Source of the DNA: Planctomycetaceae bacterium
Lineage (GTDB): Bacteria; Planctomycetota; Planctomycetia; Planctomycetales; Planctomycetaceae
Assembly: GCA_023260695.1 (NCBI GenBank)
Contig: JALQUR010000379.1
Span: forward strand, 1 to 59,962
Length of the DNA stretch: 59,962 bases
Direction: 5' to 3'
Of the stretch, positions 9,752-18,583 are shown piece after piece (position 1 is the first letter of the stretch; each line of letters opens with the position of its first letter). Position numbers and translations under genes: made by a program. Below the pieces are notes generated by a model. It had not been told where the DNA came from. It made no database searches and worked only from the letters and a program-made list of their open reading frames with translations.

Positions 9752-12292
9752 CTATTTGCGGACAGGAGGGGCCGTGAGCGGATCTTCCGGCCACGGGTGA
9801 CGTGGATATCTTCTGGCCAGCTGCCCACGAATTGTCGGATAGGTGTTCTTCCAGAAGCTTTCCAGATCGCTGGTGACCTGTTGAGGACGGTGGTTCGGCC
9901 CCAGCAGATGCATCAGCACAGGAATTGTGCCGCGTCCTACAACGGGAGAGTTCCTGAGCCCGAATACCTCCTGAATTCTGACCGCAAGAATCGGAGGCCC
10001 GTTGTCCTGGTAGATGAGTGGGATCTGGCTGCCGCTGGGAACCTGCAGGCGTTCCGGTGCAAATTGTCTCAGCGCGGACTGCTGTGCGTGTGTCAGTTGC
10101 ATTTCAAAGACACTCATCCAGTCGGCTTTCCGCAAATCATCAAAGGAGCGACACTGGCCGCAGAGTGTCTTCAGGCATTGCAGCAGAGTTTCGTTACCGA
10201 AATCCGGCAGCAGCAGATCGGGCATCCATTCTCCAAGGCAGCGAACGCGCTGAAGAAATCCATGCGCCGATGATTTTTCGTCCGGAAGCAGCGATTTGAG
10301 TGACGAAGACGCTGCGGAGAAAAGGACCTCCGCAGCTGCTGCGTGGTTGGTGACGGGAGCAGGAGTTTCGTTGAGAATAAGGTCCAGAAAGGTTGTTCTT
10401 CTGCGGGCAACAACCTGTTTCTGCGACGGGTGAAAAAACAGATCTTCAGACTCAGAAATCAGATCCTGCGGAAGCCAGTTCAGTTCTACAGCCGAGGCCT
10501 GTCGCACTTCTGCCTCGGAGCCGGATCCGTCGACATTGATGCAGATAAACAGGGATGCAGCCCGCACGGCAGACTTCTGAGCCAGTCGGACACGTCGTCC
10601 TCCCGCCATCATTCCCTGAGGCGCTCGCGCAGTCTTCCGCAGGGCTACTCGGTCCGGAAATCCTGCCAGCAATGCCTTTTTCAGTGCTGCATCAGCGTCT
10701 GAAATCTGTTCCGTCGGAGGAATTCGGCTGGCAACGTGATGCAGGGCGTCGGCAAGCTGCTTTGTGATTCTGAGAATGCTCTGCAACTGGTTTCGGTGAA
10801 TTTCTCCGAAGGGCGTTTCCTGCTTCCCCTCGTTCAGAAATGTCTCAATGGCGTGCAGGCGATCGAGGACATCGGAATCTGAATCGAGAATCAGCTGATC
10901 GCGTGGTGAGCGGTGGTCCCTTCCCTGCAGAAAAGGTTCCTGCTCCGACAGCAGAGCAGCCAGCAGACAGGCACGCATGCCGTGGCCACTGCGAAAGCCG
11001 TCAATGACAACGCAGGCGAGTCTGGGAGGCAAAGGGAACTGGACGGCCCAGTGGCCGAGGTCAGTAACCCTTGAATCTGCGTCGATGGTTCGCAGCAGCT
11101 GCAGCAGCTCAAGTGCGTGCTGTACGGATTCTTCAGGTGGTGGCTGAAACCACGGAAACTCCGAAAGATCGTTCTCACCCCATGCCAGGAGTGCAAGAAT
11201 GACGCCGGAGAGATCGCTGCGACTGATCTCTGCGGGTTCTTCGTCGCGCCGCAGACGGTGCTGATGTTCTTCCCAGAGCCGCAGGCAGCGACCGGGGGCT
11301 GTGCGCCCGGCTCTTCCGCTCCGCTGATCGGCAGATGCCTTCGAGATCTGCTGCAGTTGCAGTCGATTGAGTCCGGTCTCGGGATCAAATCCCATCTGGC
11401 GAACAGTTCCAGTATCGACAACTGCGGTGACTCCCGAAACTGTCACCGACGTTTCGGCAACATTGGTGGCAAGAATGATTCGCTGCTGTTTCGATTCAGC
11501 CAGCACTTTGTTCTGTTCATCCAGGGGCATGCTGCCGTGCAGATGCTGGATCAGGAGTGAATGTTTCTGTGCCAGCGGCTGCAGCAGTCGATCAGTGCGA
11601 TTGATTTCGCCCTTGCCGGGGAGAAACACCAGCACGTCTCCCTCAGCCGACCGGAAAACATCACGGACACCCTGAGCAGCAAGGTCCGGGATGGACTGCC
11701 TTTCGTTCCTTCGGCTCCAGTGAATATCGACCGGAAACGATCGTCCCGGACAGTCGATGATCGGGCAGCGATTCAGGTATTCTGAGACTGGCTGCGGGTC
11801 CATTGTGGCCGACATCACGACAAGCCTCAGATCCGGTCGGACTGTCTGCCTGATACGTTGCAGCATTGCCAGGCAGAGATCGGTATCCAGACGTCGCTCA
11901 TGGAATTCGTCGATAATGACTGTGTGGATCGATTCAAGATAAGGGTCAGCCTGAATCTGACGCAGCAGGATCCCTTCCGTGACTGCCAGTATTCGTGTGT
12001 GTCCGGAGCAGCATTCTTCGAAGCGAACGCGATAGCCAACGGAGGCTCCTGTGGATTCCGATTTTTCCTGCGCCATTCGTGTTGCTGCTGCTCTGGCTGC
12101 AACGCGTCTTGGTTCAAGCAGAATCAGTTTCTGTCCGGAGTCGGGTGCTGCTGCGGCGACTGCAGGCGGAACACGTGTTGTCTTGCCGGCTCCGGTGGCT
12201 GCCCGCAGAACAACGCTGCCGTGTTGCTGCAGGTCCTGAACCAGCTGTGGGATAATCTGATCGACGGGAAGTACCGGGCCGGGCGAAGTCAT
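9752..12292 (-). CDS. hrpB: ATP-dependent helicase HrpB
   Basis: A DEAH-type superfamily 2 helicase of 846 residues, the usual HrpB length. Motif I ATGAGKTT (about 32-39), motif II DEFH (128-131), motif III SAT (161-163) and QRSGRAGRTAPG (motif VI) are all readable. The C-terminus WKNTYPTIRGQLARRYPRHPWPEDP is the diagnostic HrpB ending. The cellular role is poorly defined in most bacteria; related DEAH helicases act on RNA. It is separated from the upstream minus-strand isomerase gene by a terminator, so it probably has its own promoter in the short gap at 12293-12330. Confidence 0.96.
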   Translation of the reverse strand: MTSPGPVLPVDQIIPQLVQDLQQHGSVVLRAATGAGKTTRVPPAVAAAAPDSGQKLILLEPRRVAARAAATRMAQEKSESTGASVGYRVRFEECCSGHTRILAVTEGILLRQIQADPYLESIHTVIIDEFHERRLDTDLCLAMLQRIRQTVRPDLRLVVMSATMDPQPVSEYLNRCPIIDCPGRSFPVDIHWSRRNERQSIPDLAAQGVRDVFRSAEGDVLVFLPGKGEINRTDRLLQPLAQKHSLLIQHLHGSMPLDEQNKVLAESKQQRIILATNVAETSVTVSGVTAVVDTGTVRQMGFDPETGLNRLQLQQISKASADQRSGRAGRTAPGRCLRLWEEHQHRLRRDEEPAEISRSDLSGVILALLAWGENDLSEFPWFQPPPEESVQHALELLQLLRTIDADSRVTDLGHWAVQFPLPPRLACVVIDGFRSGHGMRACLLAALLSEQEPFLQGRDHRSPRDQLILDSDSDVLDRLHAIETFLNEGKQETPFGEIHRNQLQSILRITKQLADALHHVASRIPPTEQISDADAALKKALLAGFPDRVALRKTARAPQGMMAGGRRVRLAQKSAVRAASLFICINVDGSGSEAEVRQASAVELNWLPQDLISESEDLFFHPSQKQVVARRRTTFLDLILNETPAPVTNHAAAAEVLFSAASSSLKSLLPDEKSSAHGFLQRVRCLGEWMPDLLLPDFGNETLLQCLKTLCGQCRSFDDLRKADWMSVFEMQLTHAQQSALRQFAPERLQVPSGSQIPLIYQDNGPPILAVRIQEVFGLRNSPVVGRGTIPVLMHLLGPNHRPQQVTSDLESFWKNTYPTIRGQLARRYPRHPWPEDPLTAPPVRK

Positions 12293-12332
12293 GTAACAGC
12301 CTGTGCGCTGAGCGGACGCACGTTTGGGGCAG

Positions 12333-12362
12333 AAAAAAACCCGAAGCCAGCAGCTTCGGGTT
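12333..12362 (-). terminator. Intrinsic terminator after the isomerase gene
   Basis: Read on the minus strand, AACCCGAAG-CTGCTGG-CTTCGGGTT forms a perfect 9-bp stem whose right arm runs into seven T residues. It lies about 25 bases after the stop of the minus-strand isomerase gene and before hrpB. Confidence 0.9.
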
Positions 12363-12387
12363 CGAGTGTCATCAGGATGATCGAGGA

Positions 12388-13383
12388 TCAGTCACCGAAG
12401 GCTGCGTCAAAAGCGCGTCCTGACGGCGAGAAGTCCACATTTTTGCAGAACTGAGCCGCTTCCGTAGCACCCTGCTCGCGATCCATCCCCATGTCTTCCC
12501 ATTCAACCGAGAGCGGGCCAGAGTAGGAGACTGCATTCAGAGCTCGAATGATCTCTTCGAAGCGGACGCCGCCGCGACCGACGCTGCGGAAGTCCCAGCC
12601 GCGTCGCGCATCCCCAAACGACAGGTGGCTGGTCAGAATCCCCGTACGACCATTCAGTGTGACCGAGGCATCCTTCATATGGACGTGATAAATCCGCTCC
12701 GGGAAGTAGCGAATGAACTCTACCGGGTCAACTCCCTGCCAGATGAGGTGGCTGGGATCAAAGTTGAACCCGAATTCCTTCCGCCCATTGAGTGCTTCCA
12801 GTGCCCGTTCAGCAGAGTAGATATCGAAGGCAATTTCGGTGGGGTGAACTTCCAGAGCGAACTTGATGCCACAGTCTTCGAAGACGTCGAGAATCGGGTT
12901 CCAGCGATCGGCCAACAGCTGAAAGCCGGCATCAATCATGGTTCGGGGTGTCGGTGGGAAATCATACAGCAGGTGCCAGATTGAGGAGCCTGTGAACCCA
13001 TTGACCACGCCGACGTTGAGTTTCTGGGCTGCTCGGGCAGTGTTCTTCATTTCCTCCGCCGCTCGCTGGTTGACTCCGGCTGGATCGCCGTCTCCCCAGA
13101 CATAATCAGGGAGGATACTCTTGTGGCGAGCATCGATATTATCCAGCACCGCCTGTCCGACGAGATGGTTGGAAATTGCAAACAACTTCAGATCGTATTT
13201 TTCAAGCAGTTCCCGCTTGCGGGTGCAGTACGAGTCATCAGAAAGTGCCTTGTCGACTTCAAAATGGTCGCCCCAGCACGCAAGTTCGAGGCCATCGTAG
13301 CCGAACTCTCTGGCTTTGCCGCAGAGCGTTTCCAGAGGCAGGTCGGCCCACTGACCGGTAAACAGCGTAACAGGACGAGACAT
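12388..13383 (-). CDS. Sugar phosphate isomerase/epimerase (xylose isomerase-like TIM barrel)
   Basis: A 331-residue TIM-barrel protein of the AP endonuclease 2/xylose isomerase-like family. Visible family features are the first strand [31 protein letters not shown], the metal-site blocks '[13 protein letters not shown]' and '[19 protein letters not shown]', the 'YHVHMKDA' strand and the terminal '[17 protein letters not shown]'. I place the start at the ATG at 13383 because GGAGAA lies 7 bases upstream; the track's start at 13401 adds six residues. In planctomycetes these genes commonly sit near Gfo/Idh/MocA oxidoreductases, as here. The sugar substrate cannot be deduced. Confidence 0.92.
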   Translation of the reverse strand: MSRPVTLFTGQWADLPLETLCGKAREFGYDGLELACWGDHFEVDKALSDDSYCTRKRELLEKYDLKLFAISNHLVGQAVLDNIDARHKSILPDYVWGDGDPAGVNQRAAEEMKNTARAAQKLNVGVVNGFTGSSIWHLLYDFPPTPRTMIDAGFQLLADRWNPILDVFEDCGIKFALEVHPTEIAFDIYSAERALEALNGRKEFGFNFDPSHLIWQGVDPVEFIRYFPERIYHVHMKDASVTLNGRTGILTSHLSFGDARRGWDFRSVGRGGVRFEEIIRALNAVSYSGPLSVEWEDMGMDREQGATEAAQFCKNVDFSPSGRAFDAAFGD

Positions 13384-13658
13384 CGCAGAATTCTCCGTCA
13401 AAAAACAATTCAGGGACGATTCAGAAAGGAAGTATTCGGGGCGCGGTTTGCAGGGTCCTGCCGTCAGGAATCCGGCACCGTCATGACGACCAGACTGGTT
13501 GGTCTGAGTTGCTCTCAGGCGGTGCTGCCGCAGGCAATTCTGCTGATTCTGCTGCAGGTAATTCCACGTGGGAAAAACCCGCGCCTGCAGGGGAATTTAC
13601 ATGGACGGCGCCGGATGTCAACTTCGCACACTCGCAGCATCTGCCGGCTACTGTTCTT

Positions 13659-14876
13659 CTATTCTGTTCGCGAAGCAATCTGCAGTGGGTGCTGGCGATT
13701 CGCCAGTGGGAGAGAGGTGCTGAGTCCACCACGCCGGTGTGACTCGAAAACACCGCAAACGGCTTCAACGGTGCTGCAGCCCTGATGGACATCACAGAGT
13801 GGCTGGCGGTTTTCGGTGAGCGAGTTCAGCAGGTCCGTGCCGGAGACGTGGTGCAGCGCCAGCGGCTGACCTGCATGCGGGTGAGTTTCGGGTGCTCCGA
13901 TGCCATTGCTGCTGACAGGGATCCACTGCCGGGGAGCTGAAAAGTCCGGATCGAAGGGGCTCCCAGGCAGAATGGCTGCCAGGGGTTCTCGATCGACTCT
14001 CAGGTCGATGATGCCGGCTGTGCCGATGAGCTGCAGGCCAAACGACGCCGGATGACTCACTGCGGCAGTGCGGAGGCGAGCATTTCTGATGGAATCGAAG
14101 AAGAAGGGGGGACCACCTGATGTTTCAAATCGAGCATGCAATTCGTCGCCAGGCAGCGGTCCCAGTCCTTCCGGACCGTCTGCCAGTTGTTCCAGTGAGG
14201 CTGGCTGCTGATCATTGAAAATGCGGGCAGACACCGAGATCAGATCACCAAGCAGGTATTCTGCCAGATTGATCACGTGGGTCCCAAGTACCCACAGATC
14301 CTGACTGCCTCCACGCGTGTCTTCCTTACCGCGTCCCCGAGCTTCCAGCAGGTGACCAATCGCCCCATCCTCCAGCAGTTTTCTGATGACCGGCAGTACA
14401 GGATGCCAGCGATTTCGATGAGCGACGGCGATGCGAGTGCCATGTTCCTCGCACAGATTCCTGATGTTGTCTGCTTCTGCCGGCGTTCGCACAAAGGGCT
14501 TTTCCACGTAGATGCCACGAGCTCCGTGCTGGATTGCTGCCTGCATCATCGCGTGGTGCTGGTCAATGTGTCGCGGAGCTACTGCGACGATTTCCGGCGT
14601 GACCTGTTCCAGCATACGGCGATAGTCCGCGAACGCAGTTGCGCCGGGAAGGCGGGCAACCGCAGCCTGCAGTCCGGTCGGGTCAGCATCGGCAACGGCA
14701 ACGATCTTCACACCATTGATGTCCTGCCACATGGTATCCAGGCCATGGCCGTAGTTGCCGCGGCCGGTGTGTCCAATGACAGCCACACGAACAGGCTGCT
14801 GGCGGGATTCGTCGGCACAGATGCCTCTGACCGCAATTCCGGCGCTGACTGAGCTGAGGAAATCTCTGCGTCTCAT
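13659..14876 (-). CDS. Gfo/Idh/MocA family oxidoreductase with Tat-like leader
   Basis: A 405-residue NAD(P)-dependent dehydrogenase-type protein. MRRRDFLSSVSAGIAV is a twin-arginine-like leader, then comes the Rossmann strand VRVAVIGHTGRGNYG (29-43) and the conserved EKP motif at residues 125-127 in GIYVEKPFVRTPAEA. HRNRWHP and the 'LWVLGTHVINLAEYLLGD' helix, with the usual histidine, follow. Such exported or lipid-anchored Gfo/Idh/MocA proteins are strongly expanded in planctomycetes and usually act on sugars or inositols. It is on the same strand as the isomerase gene, 275 bases upstream of it. It starts from the short divergent region shared with the PP2C gene. Confidence 0.92.
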   Translation of the reverse strand: MRRRDFLSSVSAGIAVRGICADESRQQPVRVAVIGHTGRGNYGHGLDTMWQDINGVKIVAVADADPTGLQAAVARLPGATAFADYRRMLEQVTPEIVAVAPRHIDQHHAMMQAAIQHGARGIYVEKPFVRTPAEADNIRNLCEEHGTRIAVAHRNRWHPVLPVIRKLLEDGAIGHLLEARGRGKEDTRGGSQDLWVLGTHVINLAEYLLGDLISVSARIFNDQQPASLEQLADGPEGLGPLPGDELHARFETSGGPPFFFDSIRNARLRTAAVSHPASFGLQLIGTAGIIDLRVDREPLAAILPGSPFDPDFSAPRQWIPVSSNGIGAPETHPHAGQPLALHHVSGTDLLNSLTENRQPLCDVHQGCSTVEAVCGVFESHRRGGLSTSLPLANRQHPLQIASRTE

Positions 14877-15218
14877 ATTGGACTCCTGATTGCTGCCATT
14901 GAAGACTGAACGCTGAATGCAGCACGTGATTGTGCAGAGAAATACCTGAGAGGGGAAGGATCAGCGATGTTGCCGGCAGTCATGGTTTGCTGATACGCAT
15001 TGAAGCGATGGTATCTTTGAGCAAATCTGGTTACCGTGGGTGCCCGGAGCATTATCGTTGTGACAGCAGGATGACCGGAGCAGACGAATCCTGCGTTTCT
15101 GATCCTCCGGTTGCGGCCTGCAGCCGGAGAGCCAGGTCGCTGATAAAGCTGGACGGAGCGTTATCGCGTAACAGCAGGTTTGTTGTGACAGTGAATGGAG
15201 CGGGTGAAAGGGCTGGGA
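14877..15218. other. Divergent intergenic region
   Basis: 342 bases between the minus-strand oxidoreductase and the plus-strand PP2C gene. It should hold promoters for both. I see no clear -35/-10 pair and no repeat worth naming. Confidence 0.4.
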
Positions 15219-16406
15219 ATGCGAATACTGGTAGGTTGGGATGATTCCGGGCAGGCGGAACTGCTCCGAATGTATCTTGGGGTCGACGGACGCGAAGTCT
15301 GCATTACCTCAGACGCGAGCGAATTCGTGACTGCGCTGGAAACATCAGAATGGGATCTGGTGTTCATGACGATTCGGTTTCCGGATCACGAACGGGCATT
15401 TGAGATCTTTTCACAGTTGCGCTCTGAAAATCCACAGTTGCCGATTGTGGGAGCGTGTCGTCCGGACGAAATCTATCGGCTGGCGGGATTTCTGACTCAG
15501 GGGCTGAGGGCGTACCTGATTCAGGATGACAATGGCGATTTCATGTTTCTGCTGAATGCCGTTGTTGAAGGTGTGCTGAAGCAACTGGAAGCAGAGCGGG
15601 AACGGCAGGTGGCTGAGAAGCTGAGGCGTGAGATTGATTCCGTGCGTCAGTTACAGGAGTCCATCATACCGACACAGATCAATTGTCCCGATGGTCTTGA
15701 GGTAGTGGCTCGCTATGAATCTTCCCAGATACGAGTCTTCGGGGGAAACCCGGTGACAATGGCGGGAGGCGACTACTACGACGGCTTCACGCTCCATGAC
15801 GGGACCGTGGTGGTTCTGGTTGGCGACGCTTCCGGGCATGGCATGAAGGCGTGTATGTCAATCATGACGATGCACACGATCATTCGCATGATGCGCGACG
15901 AGCAGTTCCGCGACCCCGGACAGTTTGTCAGCCACGTCAACAATCTGCTCAGCGCACAAAAACTCGTCAACGGTGAGGGGGGCTTTATTACGATGCTCTT
16001 TGGTCTGCTCACGCCGTCTACCGGTGAGTTTCTGTGGGCATCCGCGGGACATCCTTCACCGCTGTGTCACGTGCTGGATTCGGGTGAAATCAGTGAGATC
16101 GGCGGCAGCAATTCTGCCGGGATTCCACTCGGGATCATGACAGGATTTGAATTTGAGACTCAGAAATTCCAGATGCCGTCTCGTTCGCGGATCATGATTT
16201 ACACAGACGGCATAATTGAGGCATTTCCTGCCGCCGCTGAGACTCACGAAGAGTTCGGCATGGCTGGAGTGCATCGAAGTCTGCTGGCGGCTGCCGGCGA
16301 CTCACTGCAGGATACTCTGGGGCGGCTCTTTGCCGATTCCGAAGCATTCACGCAGGGTGAGGGGCGTCACGACGATACTTCCGTGATGTTGTTGCAGCGA
16401 GATTGA
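15219..16406 (+). CDS. PP2C/SpoIIE-type serine phosphatase with degenerate receiver domain
   Basis: A 395-residue RsbU-like protein. Residues 1-120 are a receiver fold (MRILVGWDDSGQAELLRMYL), then a helical linker (about 118-150, KQLEAERERQVAEKLRREIDSVRQLQESIIP) and a PP2C domain with the metal-binding blocks GGDYYD (183-188), GDASGHG (202-208), YTDGIIEA and RHDDTSVM. In the receiver the acidic pair D8/D9 is kept. The phosphoacceptor position carries Thr51 (DLVFMTIRFPD) and the conserved Lys is replaced by the LIQDD region, so it probably cannot be phosphorylated. PP2C proteins of this class dephosphorylate STAS-type anti-anti-sigma factors; a STAS gene lies 39 kb away at 55190. The start could instead be the ATG at 15195. 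Confidence 0.9.
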   Translation: MRILVGWDDSGQAELLRMYLGVDGREVCITSDASEFVTALETSEWDLVFMTIRFPDHERAFEIFSQLRSENPQLPIVGACRPDEIYRLAGFLTQGLRAYLIQDDNGDFMFLLNAVVEGVLKQLEAERERQVAEKLRREIDSVRQLQESIIPTQINCPDGLEVVARYESSQIRVFGGNPVTMAGGDYYDGFTLHDGTVVVLVGDASGHGMKACMSIMTMHTIIRMMRDEQFRDPGQFVSHVNNLLSAQKLVNGEGGFITMLFGLLTPSTGEFLWASAGHPSPLCHVLDSGEISEIGGSNSAGIPLGIMTGFEFETQKFQMPSRSRIMIYTDGIIEAFPAAAETHEEFGMAGVHRSLLAAAGDSLQDTLGRLFADSEAFTQGEGRHDDTSVMLLQRD

Positions 16407-16413
16407 CAGGTAT

Positions 16414-16440
16414 CACATTCGTCGAAATGTGCGATATTTT
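16414..16440 (+). terminator. Possible weak terminator after the PP2C gene
   Basis: CACATT-CGTCGA-AATGTG forms a 6-bp stem eight bases after the stop codon and is followed by CGATATTTT. The stem is AT-rich and the T tract short, so this is only a candidate. Confidence 0.35.
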
Positions 16441-16653
16441 CGCCGAAGTTGTGCGTGAAGGACTGGATCCTGTGTGGCCCGTGGCTGAGACTGATGCGGT
16501 CCCTGGCCTGCGACCTGGTTGTCATTCGGCAGTAGGGTCTCAGGCCGTCGATTGAGCGGGTGTTCGTCTGTTTGTTTCGAGACAGCTTTCAGTAAATCTG
16601 CTGTGATCCGCAGCATGCGGGAATGAGTTCACAGCACACAGGGGATTCCGAAG

Positions 16654-17109
16654 ATGCGCAAGTCAGCGATGATTTTCTTTACAGGGCTGGCGATGGTTGC
16701 TGGTTCTTTGCTGGCAGAGGATGCTGTGGATAGTCACTCCGGGGCTGCCGCTATGTGCGGGTTCTGGAAGGGAGAGTGGAAAAGTAGTGACAACGGCCAT
16801 CATGGACCGCTGCGAGCGGAATTTCGAAGTTGTCACGGCGATTGTTGTGACGTTGTGTTCACCGGACGATTCTGTGCAGTGGTTCCGTTTCGTTATCGAC
16901 TGACGCTGCAGGCCACGCCTCAGGAGGACGGTTCAGTGAAACTCAGCGGGAGTCGCAGTCTGGGACTGTTGCTGGGGACGTTTCATTTTTCCGGTGAGAT
17001 CCGTGATGATCAGCTGCACGCAGAATTCTCTGCTGCTGAAGATCATGGGGTATTTGAGCTGAGTCGATCGGAAGCACCGGTGCTGCGACGACTGCTCTCA
17101 CATGACTGA
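16654..17109 (+). CDS. Small exported protein of unknown function
   Basis: A 151-residue protein with a signal peptide (MRKSAMIFFTGLAMVAGSLLAED, cleavage probably after LLA). The mature part has a GFWKGEWKSSDNGHHGPLRAEF motif, four cysteines around 'CHGDCCDVVFTGRFCAVVPFRYRLTL', and a beta-rich remainder ending in 'LHAEFSAAEDHGVFELSR'. From memory, similar small G-x-W-x-G-x-W proteins occur in several planctomycetes, but I know of no function. The pattern suggests a lipocalin- or beta-barrel-like fold, which is inference only. A GGGGA element lies a short distance before the ATG. Confidence 0.75.
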   Translation: MRKSAMIFFTGLAMVAGSLLAEDAVDSHSGAAAMCGFWKGEWKSSDNGHHGPLRAEFRSCHGDCCDVVFTGRFCAVVPFRYRLTLQATPQEDGSVKLSGSRSLGLLLGTFHFSGEIRDDQLHAEFSAAEDHGVFELSRSEAPVLRRLLSHD

Positions 17110-17250
17110 TCTTTCAGGCGAGGCAGTCGACAGGGCGGAAGTTTTCGGCGAATATGGTGCGAGCTGAAAATGTGCAATTCCGGTGAGGCGGCCAGCCTGT
17201 TCACTTTCTGTGCCGCCGACTGCATCTGAAGGTATGCATCTTGCGGTCTG

Positions 17251-17256
17251 AAGGAG
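17251..17256 (+). promoter_or_regulatory. Shine-Dalgarno site fixing a GTG start
   Basis: AAGGAG lies 9 bases upstream of the GTG at 17266 and supports that codon as the start of the asparaginase-family gene. Confidence 0.8.
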
Positions 17257-17265
17257 AAACAGGTT

Positions 17266-18333
17266 GTGACATCAAATGTGTCGAGACGGTCATTCATGAA
17301 CACCGCCGGGGCTGGTGCTGCAGCATGCGGCCTTGGTGCCGCGGCAAAGCAGGCTCCGATTCGTGTCATCAGTTCGGGGAATGGGGCTGCTGCGTCCGAA
17401 CGCGCCTATCAGCTGCTTCTTGAGGGGGCTGATACCGCCGATGCGGTGGTCGCCGGCGTAGGGCTGGTCGAGGATGATCCCGGAGATACGAGCGTAGGGT
17501 ACGGCGGTCTTCCGAATGAACTGGGAGTTGTGGAACTGGACGCTGCAGTAATGCACGGCCCAGGTCATCTGTGTGGTGCGGTGGCATCCCTGCAGGGATT
17601 TCGACACCCCGCGCAGGTGGCTCTGAAAGTCATGCGCCGTACCGACCATGTTCTGCTTGTCGGCGCTGGAGCAGCGAAATTTGCGCGGGCTCACGGGTTT
17701 ACTGAAGAGAATCTGCTCACTGATCATTCGCGAAGGATCTGGCTGCGGTGGAAAGAGTCACTCAGCAGGGAGGATGACTGGCTTTCTGACGAAGAGCAGG
17801 AAGATGCTGCGGTACGTGATTTCTTCCGACGAAATTCTGTCGTTACGGCCGGCAGGACTCTTCGTTTTCGGCGTCCCACCGGGACGATCCACTGCTCCTG
17901 CCTGAACGCTGCAGGTCAGATGTCATGCACCACAACGACCAGTGGACTTGCCTTCAAGATTCCCGGGCGCGTCGGTGATTCCCCGATTATCGGTGCCGGG
18001 CTGTATGTGGATAATGAAGTGGGATCCTGTGGCAGTACGGGAAGAGGAGAGGCAAACCTTCAGAACCAGGCATCCTTTGCGGCCGTGGAACTGATGCGCG
18101 GCGGGGCGAGTCCGGAGGAGGCGGGAATGGAGGTGTTGCGGCGAATTGCAGCCAAAACCGTTCCTCGGCTGCGAAATGAGAACGGACGGCCCGATTTTCA
18201 GCTGAGCTTTTACGTGATGTCGAACACCGGGGAGTACGCAGGTGTCTCGATGTATGCGGGACTTAAGTTTGCAGTAACCGATGCTCAGGGAACACGTCTT
18301 GAGCCATGTGTCGGCCTTTATGAATCCCCCTGA
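17266..18333 (+). CDS. N4-(beta-N-acetylglucosaminyl)-L-asparaginase / isoaspartyl peptidase family
   Basis: A 355-residue Ntn-hydrolase that should self-cleave to expose a catalytic threonine. The likely cleavage site is Gly206|Thr207 in PTGTIHCSC, followed by the substrate-binding TTTTSGLAFKIPGRVGDSPIIGAGLYVD block characteristic of glycosylasparaginases. The residue before Thr is Gly, as in isoaspartyl peptidases, rather than the Asp of animal glycosylasparaginases. The N-terminus SRRSFMNTAGAGAAACGLGA looks like a Tat leader, so the enzyme is probably exported. The start is a GTG with AAGGAG nine bases upstream. Its role may be removing Asn-linked or isoaspartyl groups from peptides; the substrate is not certain. 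Confidence 0.9.
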   Translation: MTSNVSRRSFMNTAGAGAAACGLGAAAKQAPIRVISSGNGAAASERAYQLLLEGADTADAVVAGVGLVEDDPGDTSVGYGGLPNELGVVELDAAVMHGPGHLCGAVASLQGFRHPAQVALKVMRRTDHVLLVGAGAAKFARAHGFTEENLLTDHSRRIWLRWKESLSREDDWLSDEEQEDAAVRDFFRRNSVVTAGRTLRFRRPTGTIHCSCLNAAGQMSCTTTTSGLAFKIPGRVGDSPIIGAGLYVDNEVGSCGSTGRGEANLQNQASFAAVELMRGGASPEEAGMEVLRRIAAKTVPRLRNENGRPDFQLSFYVMSNTGEYAGVSMYAGLKFAVTDAQGTRLEPCVGLYESP

Positions 18334-18342
18334 AGCTGCGGC

Positions 18343-18382
18343 CGGCTTCTCTGACAACGCTTCTCGCGGTTCTCAGAAGCCG
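18343..18382 (+). repeat. Inverted repeat downstream of the asparaginase gene
   Basis: CGGCTTCT and AGAAGCCG flank a 24-base spacer, ten bases after the stop codon. There is no T tract, so it may be an mRNA-stabilising hairpin rather than an intrinsic terminator. Confidence 0.35.
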
Positions 18383-18583
18383 ATATCGGACTGCTGACAC
18401 CTGACACCTGACTGCTGCACAAGTTCACCTCGGCGATTCACGCATGCGGGGTCGCGATGTTGCGGTGTTTTGATTAGCATCCCTGCGTGTTCAGGTAATG
18501 CGTCCATCCGCTGGGCGCTGGCTATCTGCCGTGCTGACCTGTGGCACTGCTTTTGTATACCTCCTGCTGCGAAGGGACTGGCG

